Positions 1 to 12,193 of a DNA stretch of 64,000 nt are shown here, one piece after another. The position numbers were made by a program, and so were the translations under genes. The stretch is taken from the NCBI RefSeq assembly GCF_022605725.1, contig NC_065554.1:16821100-16885099 (forward strand), written 5' to 3'. Every line of letters begins with the position of its first letter. The first letter of the stretch is position 1. This DNA comes from Anthonomus grandis grandis (taxonomy: Eukaryota; Arthropoda; Insecta; Coleoptera; Curculionidae). The notes below the pieces were generated by a model that had not been told where the DNA came from, ran no database searches, and saw only the letters and a program-made list of their open reading frames with translations.

Positions 1-2436
1 GTTGACGTACCAGCGAAAGAAGTTATTAAGGGTGGTTTTGGTGGTTTGTGATGAAAGCAGTGTATGTTATCAATTAACCTTGAGGGTGTTGTTGCACATG
101 TACCAATTTTTCCATGATTATATTCCATAATTTTCACTTTAATAGGAAACAAACGTCAATTTTATTTGTGGAATGTTCATTAATATTATAATGTTCACCC
201 ATTTAAGTATTATCTTGTTACTTTTTTTGTAACTTTTGAATGTCCTTTGTCCGTTTTTATCGTCTTTTGTGCATTTGCCGTCTTTTCAAAAAGATCTGCA
301 GTTGAAAAAATTTGGAAAATTCGCAAAAAATCGTTTGCATGACAAGTTGAAATACTTTAGCACATTTTACAACCAAAAAGCTGCTTATTAGTTTAGATTT
401 TTGCTTGCCATTTTTTATGTTTATTTTGTTGAAATCAAGTAGATATTCTCACAAAGTCCTATAATGTACATATATGCACTAGCTAAACATAAACTTTACA
501 ATAATTTCAATAACCAATAAAAAAGTAGGTGTTTAGACGAATTATTTGTGGAATATAACCTTACATCAAAAGCGTATACAATATTTGCTTGTTTTGGGTT
601 ACGGAATAAGATAAGTAACTCACTTCCTTCATGATTGCAACCATAAAGTTTTGGCAGAAGGTTTTTTAAAACACAAAAATCTATCTGCACCAAAAACTGT
701 TGAGGGCTATAAAACTTGGTTGACAGTTCGATTGCATGCAATCATCGATGAAAGCTTGTTAGAATGATAACAGTAAACAGTTATTAGGGTGTAGAGTAGA
801 TGACAGCATGTTTCCCTTCCAAAACATGAAGGATCCCATCTTACCCTACTCTCCTCTATTACACGGTGGGACATTTTGTAAAATATTTCTAAGGGTGAAA
901 AAACTTGCATGCTACGTAGATATTTTGGCAACAAACAATAACAAACTTTCGTTGGTAGAGGTTTGCATTTTTATCAAATCGATTCAGAGGCTCATTATTG
1001 ATATCAAGACATAGTTTTATTAAAATCCTTTCGGAGTTTTAGCATCGGACCCTAACAGTAGTAGAACTTTGTAGATCGATTTAGATAATCATCTTAGACA
1101 TTCCTTCGAATTTTTGTTAAAATCCTTTGGGAGTTAGAGCCGCTTAAAATCTTTTAAAATGTAACTATTAAAATTATTTTTTACGCAAAAACTTTAGTAG
1201 AGGCAATTTTCCCAAAAACAATTTAGATGTTGATTATTGATGTCAGGGCAAAGTTTTATCAAAGGTTTCGGGGGTTATAGTATCACACTTATACTAGATT
1301 CACACTTATCCTCTAATGAAAAAACTTCTGTTTTCTTGTCGTATTATCACAAAAAAACTTAGTTTATAACATCCATAAATCGATTTATTTGCTCTACATC
1401 TATACAAAAACTTATTAAAATCTCCTAGGAATTTTAGGAAATATGGACATTATAATGATCAATTTTATCTGTAATATTTAGAAATGAGTTAACTGTGCTA
1501 TGATGTTTTCTAAAGCCAGACTTAAGAATATTATTTTCAATTAGGTATGAAGAAAGCTGTATATAAACTATCCTTTACAGAACCGTGAAAATTGTAGAAA
1601 AAAAAATCTTGAACAATTTCAAAATTAGAGAGTTGGGAGATATCATTGAAACTCAATTAAAAAAGTTCTGGGCTTCAGAACGTTTGTTCCTATTGTTATG
1701 TTTTGCAAGATCCTTTCTTTATTTACAACGATATTTACTTTTTTTTAGAGAATTCAAAATAATTTAACTTCTAAGTTAATTGTGGTAAAAAAATTATTGG
1801 TCTTCTAGTTTTAGTAATTGTGACTGTCTGTAACATTTTTTTGGCCATCACTGAATTAGCTGAATAGTATTTTTCTAAAATAAGAAATATTTTTTAATGA
1901 GGACGTTCGTGTGATAGACAGTGATAATATAATTACTAATTTTGCAAACCCAAAAGTAAAAAATAATAGATTTTACTCGTATTTATTAGCCCTTTTTATG
2001 TTTGTGATTTCTTCTTATACGTATTTTTATTATTTGATTTTTTTATAACACTATATAAATGTTTGTTTTATATAATGTAACATTTTATTGTATTTTATTA
2101 CTTTGAGGACTCAACAAAGTTACTGCATTAAGGCTTGTGGCTTCGTTGCTACGTCACTGCTTCACTTATTATTAAAATTTTCATTTATTATACAATTAAT
2201 ATAACCTCTTATAAAAAAATAAAAAAATACTAGACTTTAAATTTTCTTTATACCAAGAAAGGTAATCCTTACGCATTCGGTTAAAAAAAAATAAATAATC
2301 AAGGAAATTGTAACCTAAAAGTGGTTACAAATTAAATGTTTTTTTTTTTTAATTTACCCCTAAAACTTCTAAAATCTCATCTCTCTTGACCTATAACCAA
2401 AACAAAAATTTTCCTATAGCATTTTTACTATCTATA
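1..2436. other. Non-coding DNA left of the first element
   Basis: No convincing gene is visible. A frame open from the left edge to about position 121 has no recognised similarity. From about 983 to 1440 there are degraded copies of a motif built around TTTTATTAAAATCCTTTCGG, roughly 236 bp apart (near 1010 and 1245, with weaker echoes near 1115 and 1400). The rest is AT-rich and featureless. Because garz exons appear at 5158, this stretch may be garz intron or upstream DNA. Confidence 0.5.
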
Positions 2437-3733
2437 CAGGGGGTTTAAGAACTATGGGATCAAGCTTCTAGGGATTATTCAGTGCAACAGTAGAAAACAT
2501 TTGAGTATAGAGTCCCATGTCCGGAAAAGTGTCACTACGGCACTATGACCCTAAGACGCGTTAAAATTTAGAAAGACGATGAATTGCTTAAATAGGATGT
2601 AATGCATTTAATGTCTGCCTTTTGTACATGATATCATCATAACAATTGTTCAAAATGTGAACGTCAATGTTTAAAAATTTTATAGCTGGAGATTTTAAAC
2701 AATTTACCAGCGCTTCTGTGTTGTTATCTTTAAAAACGATAACAGTGGAGCAGTTTCTTGGCCTCCTAGGTCACCCGATTTAATGTCGCTAGATTTTTTC
2801 CTGTGGCGAAATGTAAAGTTTTTGGTCTACGAAACTCCAGTAGAAACAGAACAAGACTTAATTAGATGAATTATAGCAGCATTTGCAATAAAAGGATCAA
2901 GCAAAACAAGGATCAATTTTTTAGTTATTTTAAATTTTAAGTCCGTTTAAATCATAATACATTTACAAAAGGCAAAAATTAAATGCATTAGATCCTAGGG
3001 TAAACACCCCAGTAGATGCCAATTTAGGACTTTGAAAATGTATTGTGAACAGCAAACTTAAGTAGTTATTCACTTTTTTTTCCAATAACATGGTATGTTG
3101 CTAAACAAAAGCCATAGACAGATCAACTAAAAACATTTTTTTTTAACTCTAAATTAATTTTGAAAAAATGCTACTTTTCACCAGTAGTTGCCAATTTTAT
3201 CCAGTAGTCAGCCTATTAATAACCAATAATTGCCAATAGTTATTTTTACATAGTTTTATTTAGAAAAAAAATAAAAAAACTACAGAAACATTTAAAGATC
3301 TTACATCTAAATTTCCTACCATGTTGGATTTTCTATTTTAATTTTTTTGTACGGAATTTTAATTTGTCTTAAAACTGAGTTATCAATAGAAAACGGTCCA
3401 TTGCCGATCAGATTAATTGGCCCACATAACACATATTTTTGGTTCACATAATTAATGTCAACTTTTTCGGGCCAGTTAAAACTGTTTTCGGATAATTCTA
3501 CTAAGTACTTAATTTTTAATTTAATTATATAAGAAAATAGATTCATATAACATTCCTACCTATTATTATAACCTAATATTAGGCAATTTATCGTCTTTTT
3601 AAATTTTAAAGAGTCTTAGGGCCGTAATGCCATAGTGACCATTTTCCGGACACGGGTTCCTATACTCAAATGTTTTCTACTGTTGCACTGAATAACCCCT
3701 ACAAGTTTGATCCCATAGTTCTGAAGCACCCTG
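2437..3733 (+). mobile_element. TA-flanked DNA transposon with ~130-bp inverted repeats
   Basis: Both ends carry a long inverted repeat. The left arm (from 2437, CAGGGGGTTTAAGAACTATG) matches the reverse complement of the right arm (ending 3733) over about 130 bp with scattered mismatches. TA flanks both ends (2435-2436 and 3734-3735), as expected for the Tc1/mariner superfamily. Inside, at about 2745-2880 on the + strand, a decayed transposase C-terminus reads WPPRSPDLMSLDFFLW and then VYETPVETEQDLI, with a stop shortly after. This is typical of insect DUF4817-type transposases. The N-terminal half of the transposase is missing or unrecognisable, so the copy is non-autonomous. Confidence 0.85.
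3316..3546 (-). CDS. Unrecognised 76-aa open frame inside the DNA transposon
   Basis: A 76-codon open frame on the strand opposite the transposase relic, between the transposon arms. It contains NWPEKVDINYVNQKYVLCGP and SIDNSVLRQIKIPYKKIKI. The residue composition is fairly protein-like for such AT-rich DNA. A possible splice donor (ATG|GTAGGA) lies near its 3' end and a possible acceptor just upstream of its 5' end. I do not recognise the protein. It may be a captured gene fragment, part of the element's own coding capacity, or chance. Confidence 0.2.
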   Translation of the reverse strand: MNLFSYIIKLKIKYLVELSENSFNWPEKVDINYVNQKYVLCGPINLIGNGPFSIDNSVLRQIKIPYKKIKIENPTW

Positions 3734-4021
3734 TATTTATATTATTTCTAGTCCTAGTATAATAGTAAAATAGTATAATATTCAAATTTATAATTGAGTA
3801 TTTACTGTACAAATTAACTTAAAATTAACAAAAAAAAAACTTTTTAATGTTTAACATGAAAATCTCTGGTAAAATATAATGGGAGAATATAGGTCACAAA
3901 TAAGTTTTTTGCACTCTTCTTAAGATACTAGCTACACTTTCCTTATTCTTAGTGACATGAGATCAGCACAACTCTGGACAAAACCTTTCTACAAACCATA
4001 ATAGTAGAATAGAGTAATACT

Positions 4022-4975
4022 TTGGGCAAAACAAAACAGATTATCTTTTAATGTTGAAAAGTGTATTTCAGTAAATTTTACTAGAAAAAAAGTGCCAATT
4101 AATTACAATTATATAATGGGTACTAATGTCTTAAAATGTAAAACAGAAATAAAAGACTTGGGAGTAGTTTTCGACAATAAGTTGCATTTCGATGCTCATA
4201 TTAACACGGTTGTTAATAAGGCATTTAAGATTTTGGGTTTTATAATTCGTAATGCCTGTAACTTTACTAACTTAAAGACCATTACTACTCTCTATAATGT
4301 CTATGTTCGCAGCATATTGGAATATGCCTCGATTGTTTGGTGTCCATTCTATTCGGTTTACGAACAAATGTTGGAAAAAGTTCAGAAAAGGTTTTTGCGG
4401 TATTTGTACTATAAAAAACATGGTGTGTATCTGATGGATATATCTTATGAAAATCTTTTGACAGAATTTAATTTAAAAAAACTTACTTCCAGAAGAACTG
4501 TGGCCTGCTTGTTGTTTACGCATAAGATCCTTCATAATAATATAGATTGTTCATTTCTTCTCGAAAAATTGCTTTTAACAGTAAACATTCATAACAATAG
4601 AGATTTAGGAACTTTTTATATAAAAAAAACAAATACCAATTTAGGTAAAAAGTCGCCAATTTTTCGAATGTCCAGTGCCGCCAACCTACTATTTCATATT
4701 GACATATTTTACGAACCATTTGGGAAATTTAAAAAAAATATATCTGATGTAGAATACTTTTAAGTTTTTTTTCTTTTTAGTTTTTTTTTTTTTGAGTTAC
4801 CTAATGTGTTATCTGAGGGGCAAAGAATCTATTTTTTTTTAATTTTGTAATATGTAGTGCTTACTGTGCTTATTAGTCATTAAGGACCAATTGTAATCAT
4901 TTAATGGACTTTGTGTCTGTAGATTGCATAAATAAATAAATAAATAAATAGATAAATAAATAAACATAGTGATAT
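4022..4975 (+). mobile_element. 5'-truncated non-LTR retrotransposon (RT C-terminus plus tail)
   Basis: The open frame (about 4022-4763) encodes the C-terminal part of a Jockey/CR1-like reverse transcriptase. The thumb-region signature KDLGVVFDNKLHFDAHI is followed by ILEYASIVWCPFYSVYEQ and LEKVQKRFLRYLYYK. The catalytic YADD part is absent because the copy is truncated at its 5' end. The 3' end is a short UTR and an (AAAT)n tail at about 4929-4966. The frame is nearly undamaged, so the insertion is fairly young. It probably sits in an upstream garz intron. Confidence 0.85.
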
Positions 4976-5157
4976 GAGAAGTCGTTGTGTCGGTTGGATG
5001 GTGTTATTGAGTCTTTTATTGACGATCAGACAACCAAGTCATAATTTAGCTGATAATTCATATCCTCTTTAAACATTATCTAAATGTGATGAAAGGTTTA
5101 TTTGATATTGTGAGATGGAGTTAATGTGTCCATGGATACTAAAAATGAATTTTTTAG

Positions 5158-8100
5158 GTATTTTTACATCATCTTACTCCCCTTTTGTCCCTTTCAACAT
5201 TCCCACATTTATGGTCCAACATATTGGACTATATGGACCGTTATATGCACGCTGACAAAAGTGACATTTTATATGAAGCGATTCCAGAATTGTTGAAAAA
5301 TATGCTTTTGGTTATGAATTCTGCTAAAGTATTTGACGGACCAGATGGAAAGGTAAAAAGTAATATAAGAGATCAAAAATTGGTTGTAATCATGAACGGT
5401 TTATTTTTTAGAACCAATTGTGGCACGGAACGTGGGATAGAATAAGTAAATTCTTACCAAATATGAAAGAAGAGCTTTTTAAAGAATCTTCCCAGGAACA
5501 AATGCCCGAAGAGGTAAGTTTAATAATTATGGTGGATATTGATAATGAAATATATATATTTTAAGAAATCCCAAGATCTGCCTTACCCAAAGCCAATTAA
5601 CCCGATGCAACACAACATCGAAAACTTAACTAGATCAAGCATAATATTGCAACCACCTGTATCTCAGCAACAGGTCTCCTCCCACCTGTTTCAACACTTA
5701 GGCCAGGTATATAACTATACCTAATTAATGTCTATAATAAATTAAATTAATATACTTATATTTTTAAAAACCGACGCGTTGCATCATTGCGGTTCAGTAA
5801 TAAAGATATCATGGTCATATTGCAGATGGTTTCTACACCAATCGGGTCTTCTAATTCTTCACCACTACCAATTTCTCAACAACACACCATAATTTCTACT
5901 ACTAACGCGGCTATTTTACAGCCCACATTGCAGCCTGGTATGCCGTACATGTCAAATTTATTGACTAATATAGGGGCTGTTAATAATACAAGCGGTAAGT
6001 ACAAAAAAAAATTTACAGATGCCGGTTTTAAATAACGTAGAATTAGAATATCGGGAAAGTCAAAGGGAATAAAACCACGTATTCAGCGTAAAAGAACTCG
6101 TTTGTATAATCAGACGGATTGTAGAACGATTTTCCAATATGAGAAATTAATAAGAAAATATGAAAAATTTAAAAGACAGTGACGTGCGGTACAAGGAAGC
6201 GGTGGAAGCATTGCTTTCCTATACTTGTCATAAGAAAATAAATACTGTGAAATTTAAATATGAATTATAGTGTTTTTTAAATATTATGTTATCATCGTAA
6301 AATATTTATTTTTATTTTATTTTTTTTTTATTTATTTAATCAATCAATAACATATTACTTTACAATTATTATGAGATGTAATATGAATACATAATGTGTC
6401 TGTGTATATGCACATCAAGCTGATCAATAATTAGTTCATAATGAACTTCAACCTAACACTAATAATAGTAACATATACCTGCTTAAATAATATTATCAGT
6501 AGTTATAATTTAATGGAAGTTAATGGCGCGCTTGATGGAATTTATGTTATCTTTAATCCATGAGTATAATTTTTTCTTTACAGTATAATATTTTTTGGTT
6601 TTAAATTGTTCCGGCAACATATTTAATAATTTGGGAGATATACAGTATTGTGCAAAAAGATAGCAACATTGAACTTTCCTGTTATATATCTTTTAGTATC
6701 TATTTTATAAGTAAGGTTTATATATTATTTACAAGAATAGTTAGAGCCTGTTTATATTTTCATCTTATCATATTTTTTGTATCATAATAAATAAAACACC
6801 AAATTGTTTTATGCAAATTTATTATTCAAAAATATAGCAACAAAAAATAGTTTTGATTCTGAAAAAAATATAACCCAACTAAATTAAAATCAATTCAATA
6901 TTTCGTGTAGTACCCCTTCTCCTTTATAACATCTGCACATCGTCTTGGCATGGACTCAATTAATTTCATAATATAGTCATTGTTCACTTCTATTTACCAC
7001 TTTTCCACTATTTCAAAGAGAATATTTGTATTAGAGCATGTTAGGTGCCTGATTTTGTGTCAATGTAATGCCATAAATTCTCTATAGGGTTTAGGTCTGG
7101 CGATTGAGATGGTCAGACCATTACATTTATATTTTCATCGGATAGCCACCTCTTAACAAATTGAGAAGCATGTTTTGGATCGTTGTCATGCTGAAATATG
7201 GCTGTTACTGGCATGACTTCATCCATATATGGCACTAAATGTGTTTGCAGAATGTCTTTGTACATGAAACGATCCATTTTGCCCACTATTCTTACTATGG
7301 GTCGCATGCCACGAGCCGAGAAACATCCCCATACAAGAATATTTCCCCATCCATTTTTAACTGTGGGGCAAATGTACTTTTTGTTTAATCTTTGTTCACT
7401 GGGACGTACATCACTCCATCAGTCCTGAATAAATTATATTTAGATTCATCACTAAATGCGACTTTCTTCCAATCAGCTACAGACCAGTAGACATGAGATT
7501 GGGCAAAGTGAAAACGAGCCTTGACGTTCTTCTTTGAGAGTAACGGTTTTTGGGCGGGGCGACGAGCAGGTAAGTTGGCATCAAGTAATCTTCTCCTTAC
7601 GGTACTGGAACTGAGGTTTACTCCTCCACCCTCTTTTAATTTTGCCAAAATTTGGGAAGAAGAAAAAAAAGGATTTTCTTTGGAAATTCGTAGCAGCTGC
7701 CTATCCATCCTCAAATTTGTTTTTCTGGGTCTACCAGGAATGGGCGCCGGTGCAGCTGTTCCAGTAAGGCGAAATTTTTTGCAAACTCTGGATACGATTG
7801 ACCTGTGAATCCGTAAGCTTCTTGCAATGTCACTCTGCCTAACACCATTTTCGTAATGCTCCACAATAATTTTTCTTACATCACCAGAGACGGTTTTTGA
7901 GCGACCCATTTTAAGTTAACTCTGAGATTCAAAAATAACAACTTTACAGCAGGTAAATCGATATTTAACTGATAAAATAAATGCGAAACAAGAATGTTGC
8001 TACATTTATGCACATTGTCTAAATAAACAAACATGAAGTTCCTTACTCTGCATTGGCATTCTTATGATATCTCCGTATATTTATAAATAATACAGAGGTG

Positions 8101-11100
8101 TGTACTTAAAAGTAAAGAAATAATATGGAATAAATAAAGGAGCAAATAATATTTTTGAAAACATCGCTTGTTGCTATATTTATGCGCAATACTGTATATG
8201 TCAGACATTTTCGAGTTAAACTAAAATGGGGGATGGGTATTATTAGACGTTGATGTGTATTTGCTCTAGTATTAACATTATAACTAATAAAATTTTTAAA
8301 AAGATTACTACAAATTGAGAATCTAAGTACATTTTTAATATAAAGTTGGGTTGGGTTGGGTAAATATTCCAGATTGTTCAAATAAAAGGTTGGAGGTAAA
8401 CAGTCTGGATTTAAATAAAATAACTTTTAAGAGATATTTCTGTACAATAATATTATTCTTTAAAGTTTCATTGTAGGCAGCACCCCGACATATTATACCA
8501 TAGCTTTGGCATGATTCAGCTAGTGCTTTGTACGCATTTATTATTATTTTTTTACTGAGTATATAACTCTTAGTTTTTTTAGTTTGTTTTGAATATAATC
8601 ACTATGATGCTGCCATTTTAAATAATTGTCAAAATAGACACCTAAGTATTTAATTTTGTTTGTTGATTTGATGCTGCCAGAACAAGTACAGTCAATATTC
8701 ATTTTACAATCTGGGGTATGAATCGTAAGAACATGCTTGCTTGGTAATCCCACTATACTCATTGAAAAACATATAAAGTTAGTTTTTTTGACATTTACTG
8801 TCAGTGAATTAACATCCATCCATGTTTGATCACTACACATTGCACTTTCACCCTTTAAAAAAGCTTCATCCCAAAAATCCCCTTTACATAACAGAACTGT
8901 GTCATCAGCGAAACATACAACTTTTACTTTCGGAACTACATGTGGAAGATCGTTAATGTAGATTAAGAAGAGTATTGGGCCAAGCACTGTACCCTGTAGA
9001 ACACCACAACCCACACTTACAGAAGAACTTGAAACTGATTTCAGAGTGAGATCTGTTTGTAAGATATGACTTAAACTTATTACTATAACTTTATATTGCA
9101 AATTAATTGAATAAACGCACTCAAATATCCCAACGCGTCTAGTCTGTCTAGTAGAAACGCTTACACGAGAATATGATTGTTGAAGTAAACCAAAATTACG
9201 TCAAAAAGCATCTCGCTCGTAAATGTAATTTGTACATCGTGATCCGAAAGATGCCTGCAACGGTTCAATAAAATCGTAAAATTTGTTTCTTTCGTGGTAA
9301 GTTTTAAATTTTTTAGCTGCTTTCCTTCTTGTTTGTTGTATCTCTATTGCCACAATAGCATTTTAAAAATTTGAAGCCAAATTTCGATTTTAATTTTTTG
9401 CGTTGTTGGCTTTAAAAATACAATTAAAAATCGAGAGCAATTTAAGAATATTTGAAATAAAACTAAAAAACGACTTAGAATTGAAAATGTCGGCTGCACA
9501 GAGACCTCCAGCCAAAAATTATATTATAACTACGGATGATTTTGTGGCATCCTAGTTTTGTATTCCTAGTTAAGTGAAGTTTTTCAGGGCGTTATAAGTT
9601 TTATAAGAAATTCAATAGGGAAAGACACATAAAAAGAGTGCACTAAACAATTATCGGCCTAAAATTTTACGATGATGGTATAAAATCAATTTAAATATGT
9701 TAATAGGAGAATAGATCTCAAGTATAAGTAAGTATCGAACTCAAAAGTTTTACGTAACCCAATATGCCAATATAAAAACAATTTTTAATAGAACTGTTCT
9801 TTTAAAGTTTAATAAAGCTGTCGTTTTTTACAATTACTTTTTTTGCCGCAATATGGTATTGTGTATATCAACTTCGTCTCGTTTGAACTCGGATTCTATA
9901 TTCTAAATTCTATTTTATAAAAATCGCATGAAAATTTTCATTTTTTCCTCATTAAATTAATTATTTTTAAAAATGTCACCGTACGTCACTGTTAAACGAT
10001 TGTTATTGTGACCTGGTTATAAAAAAAATGGACTTGAGTGAATTATATTGTTTGTAGGGAACATGTGAATGTAAAAGCATCTATTTTTTATGTTTCTAAT
10101 ATCAATTTTTTAAATCACTCTTCTTAATGAGAAAGAATAACAAAATATACATATTTATCCATGGGTATTTCATATTGAATGAAAGCTAATATTTACAAAG
10201 GAAGATGTCATGAAATATACATTTAAATATAATAATAAAGTAAGATGGTCATACAAATATAAAAAATGTAAAAATATATATTAAATTAATAAAATAATAT
10301 AAAAATAATAAAAACTGCTTACTTACTTACAGTTAATTAGTGTTTTTTGTCGAAATTATAGACGCGTCAGAACTTTAAAGAAATTTCTTTCTCACTATAG
10401 TCCTGAAGAGGGTTGAAGAAAAACAGCATGAAGCAAACAGTTTAATAGTTTTTATTCTAGAACATTTTAAATTTGAGATTATATTTTTTTAGGTATTTCA
10501 TCCCAAGCTCAACAACACTCCTTTCCAGTTCTGTATAACAGCCCCACCATAATTCCCAACACTACTGCTACAGAAGTACAACCCTTGTCACTGTATGCTG
10601 AGTATGTCGGCAACCCGTACAATATTCAAAGCGATAATATGCCAAGGTATTTTATTTATTTATTCATAAAATATTTGAAGAGGAATTTAAGGAATTGTCA
10701 TAATAAAATTGTATACTTCTGTATAACAAATTCTTTAAAAAAGTTAAATATCGAGAAATGACTGCTTTTTCAATAGAACATAAATTTCCCATAACATCGC
10801 AATGATGATTTCGGAGTAATTTAATCAAAGGCGTAATTGATAGTCTGGAAGATTGGATTAACGTAGTTGCCCGTGATAAAAAAAAACTAATCCATTGAGA
10901 GGAATAAACATGAAACGGGAAGAATTTATTAATGACAAAAATGTGATGAAGACGGAATCAAAATAGAAAAATCAATAATAAAAGTGGGAAAATTAATTGG
11001 CTACACATAAAATGGCTTAGGTATTCTAAGTAACCGGAATCTATAATATTGCAAAAACTTCGGGATTAAGAAAACGACCTAATTTTTTGCAATATTGTTC

Positions 11101-12193
11101 AGGAGTTTCTCTATAAAATGCAAACGCATTTTCTAAGTTAAACTTCAGAGTTTTCTTAAATTTAAACAGGCGAGTGGATTTCATTCGCATAGATTTATAG
11201 ACTGATATTTATTTGTTTTTTTTTGTTAGTTCTATTGCTAGAGGAAAATCATTTAGTTTTTATTAAATTATATAATTTAAGAGTTGTCAATATTTTATTA
11301 CAAACATTTTTGAAAAAAGAAAAATGTTTTTTCTCCGAGATCTCCAATTCTAGTTCTAACTTATATACTAAAAAATATGATTAGTTAGCCCCTTGACATA
11401 AAAATCTACTAAATTGAATCCCTAGATATAATAAAAACTTATGATGAACGACTTTCGAACTTGATGAAATGAAAATGGGAACGTAACAGCCTACATCCCA
11501 TGCTTTTAACAGGATAGAGTATACTGCAGTCAAATCTATTTGGTTTTTATTAAGAGATTATGCCATGTTGCCGGTCAATAATTAGAGAACCTATGTAACT
11601 TATTCTTCTGGGATGTATACCTCGGTCGATAATCTTACTGAAGAGTATTTAAAATTGTTACACGTTTACTAATTCTGTAAAATACTGAATGTACATATAT
11701 CCGCGTTATATTTAAACATATAAAAATTTTAGATTATCTGACGTAGTATCCATAATAAATAAAATGTGAATCATTTCCTCGAAATAAGTGAAATCCTTTA
11801 AATGATTTTACTAGAACATTGTTTCGTTACGCTTTTAACTTACTTGTATCAATTTAGTATCTTCTAACGGTCTTTTTTTTAATATTTTACAGACCTCAAG
11901 ACGTGACAGAGCCTTCTACAGAAAATCATTTTGTATCTTCAAGTCATTCAGAAATTATTCCAGCAAAAGAAGATTTAATATCAGCTTCCTCACCAGACGT
12001 CATCACAATTGACAGCAACGTGACGAAAGTATCAGTCACTGAACAAGCAGTTGATAATTCAACGAACTATTTTCAATCGTCCAATTATTTTAGTAGTGGA
12101 GGTAACGGTCTTATGCCTGTGGGAAGTGAAATTTTATATGGTATAGATAGAAATTTTGAAACTGTAGTTACCACTGAAGGTACTAGTGTTTGA
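5158..12193 (+). CDS. garz: GBF1/gartenzwerg Arf-GEF, C-terminal exons
   Basis: This encodes the C-terminal 353 residues of the large Golgi brefeldin-A-resistance factor, which activates Arf1 at the cis-Golgi for COPI recruitment. The catalytic Sec7 domain lies upstream, outside what I can see. Exons are 5158-5352, 5412-5513, 5566-5706, 5826-5994, 10493-10646 and 11893-12193; all donors and acceptors are GT/AG and phases agree. The first two exons carry the conserved HDS-type helical end of the family (LDYMDRYMHADKSDILYEAI, then LKNMLLVMNSAKVF and ISKFLPNMKEELF). The remaining exons encode a low-complexity Ser/Gln/Pro/Thr-rich tail that is poorly conserved in the family. The 4.5-kb fourth intron carries a retrotransposon with a Tc1 element inside it. 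The stop is TGA at 12191-12193. Identity is sure; the last three exon joins are supported by splice sites and phase rather than by similarity. Confidence 0.9.
6643..8194 (-). mobile_element. Tc1-family transposon, 1552 bp, nested in a LINE
   Basis: The ends are inverted repeats of about 26 bp (CAGTATTGTGCAAAAAGATA on the left; CAGTATTGCGCATAAATATA as the right end reads inward). TA duplications sit at 6641-6642 and 8195-8196. Second copies of the AGCAACA end motif lie further inside (about 6832 and 7995), giving an IR/DR-like layout. The length suits a full Tc1 element. It interrupts the retrotransposon reading frame at a TA. Confidence 0.93.
7000..7909 (-). pseudogene. Tc1 transposase, inactivated
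   Basis: Starts at ATG 7909 with MGRSKTVSGDVRKIIVEHYE. This N-terminal paired-like helix-turn-helix region binds the inverted repeats. The GRPRK motif follows, then the first catalytic Asp in FSDESKYN, the second in FQHDNDPKHAS, and the third acidic residue in SPDLNPIENLW (DD34E). Two lesions are visible. An apparent one-base loss in an A-run just above 7385 shifts the frame after VPVNK, and a tryptophan codon next to the SQSPDL motif (about 7110) has become TGA. The region after IENLW is also degraded. The copy is clearly dead but recognisable over most of its length. Confidence 0.9.
9171..10492. other. Rest of garz intron 4
   Basis: AT-rich intron sequence between the retrotransposon and the garz exon that starts at 10493 (acceptor TTTTTTTAG). 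I see no coding similarity, no inverted repeat and no RNA gene here. Confidence 0.5.
10647..11892. other. garz intron 5, nothing recognised
   Basis: Intron between donor AG|GTATTT at 10647 and the acceptor at 11892. It is AT-rich and shows no coding similarity or repeat structure that I can see. Confidence 0.6.

Larger units (their letters stand above)
6310..9170 (-). mobile_element. Non-LTR retrotransposon relic split by a Tc1 insertion
   Basis: Reading on the minus strand, 9170 to 8195 encodes a Jockey/CR1-like reverse transcriptase: LLDRLDALGY, then GVLQGTVLGPILFLIYINDL, then the catalytic FADD in VVCFADDTVLL, then KIKYLGVYFDNYLKW. The end of the protein continues on the far side of the Tc1 element (6642 down to about 6520: SPKLLNMLPEQFKTKKYY). 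A T-rich stretch at about 6310-6345 is the poly(A)-side 3' end. There is a frameshift near 9100. It lies antisense within a garz intron. Confidence 0.85.

Noticed and set aside
2..121. Open frame running in from the left edge
   Set aside because: It has no similarity to garz or any other family I know, and a short edge frame without splice support cannot be called.
4929..4966. A microsatellite as an independent feature
   Set aside because: The (AAAT)n run is the 3' tail of the retrotransposon at 4022-4975, as (ATT)n at 14117 is for the copy at 12835.
6036..6182. Basic 48-codon open frame just after garz exon 4 (RIRISGKSKGIKPRIQRKRT)
   Set aside because: It is out of frame with the garz exon, has no plausible splice linkage or start codon, and the exon has a good GTAAGT donor. 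Reading through the donor gives a stop after 14 residues. Left as chance or an unknown fragment.
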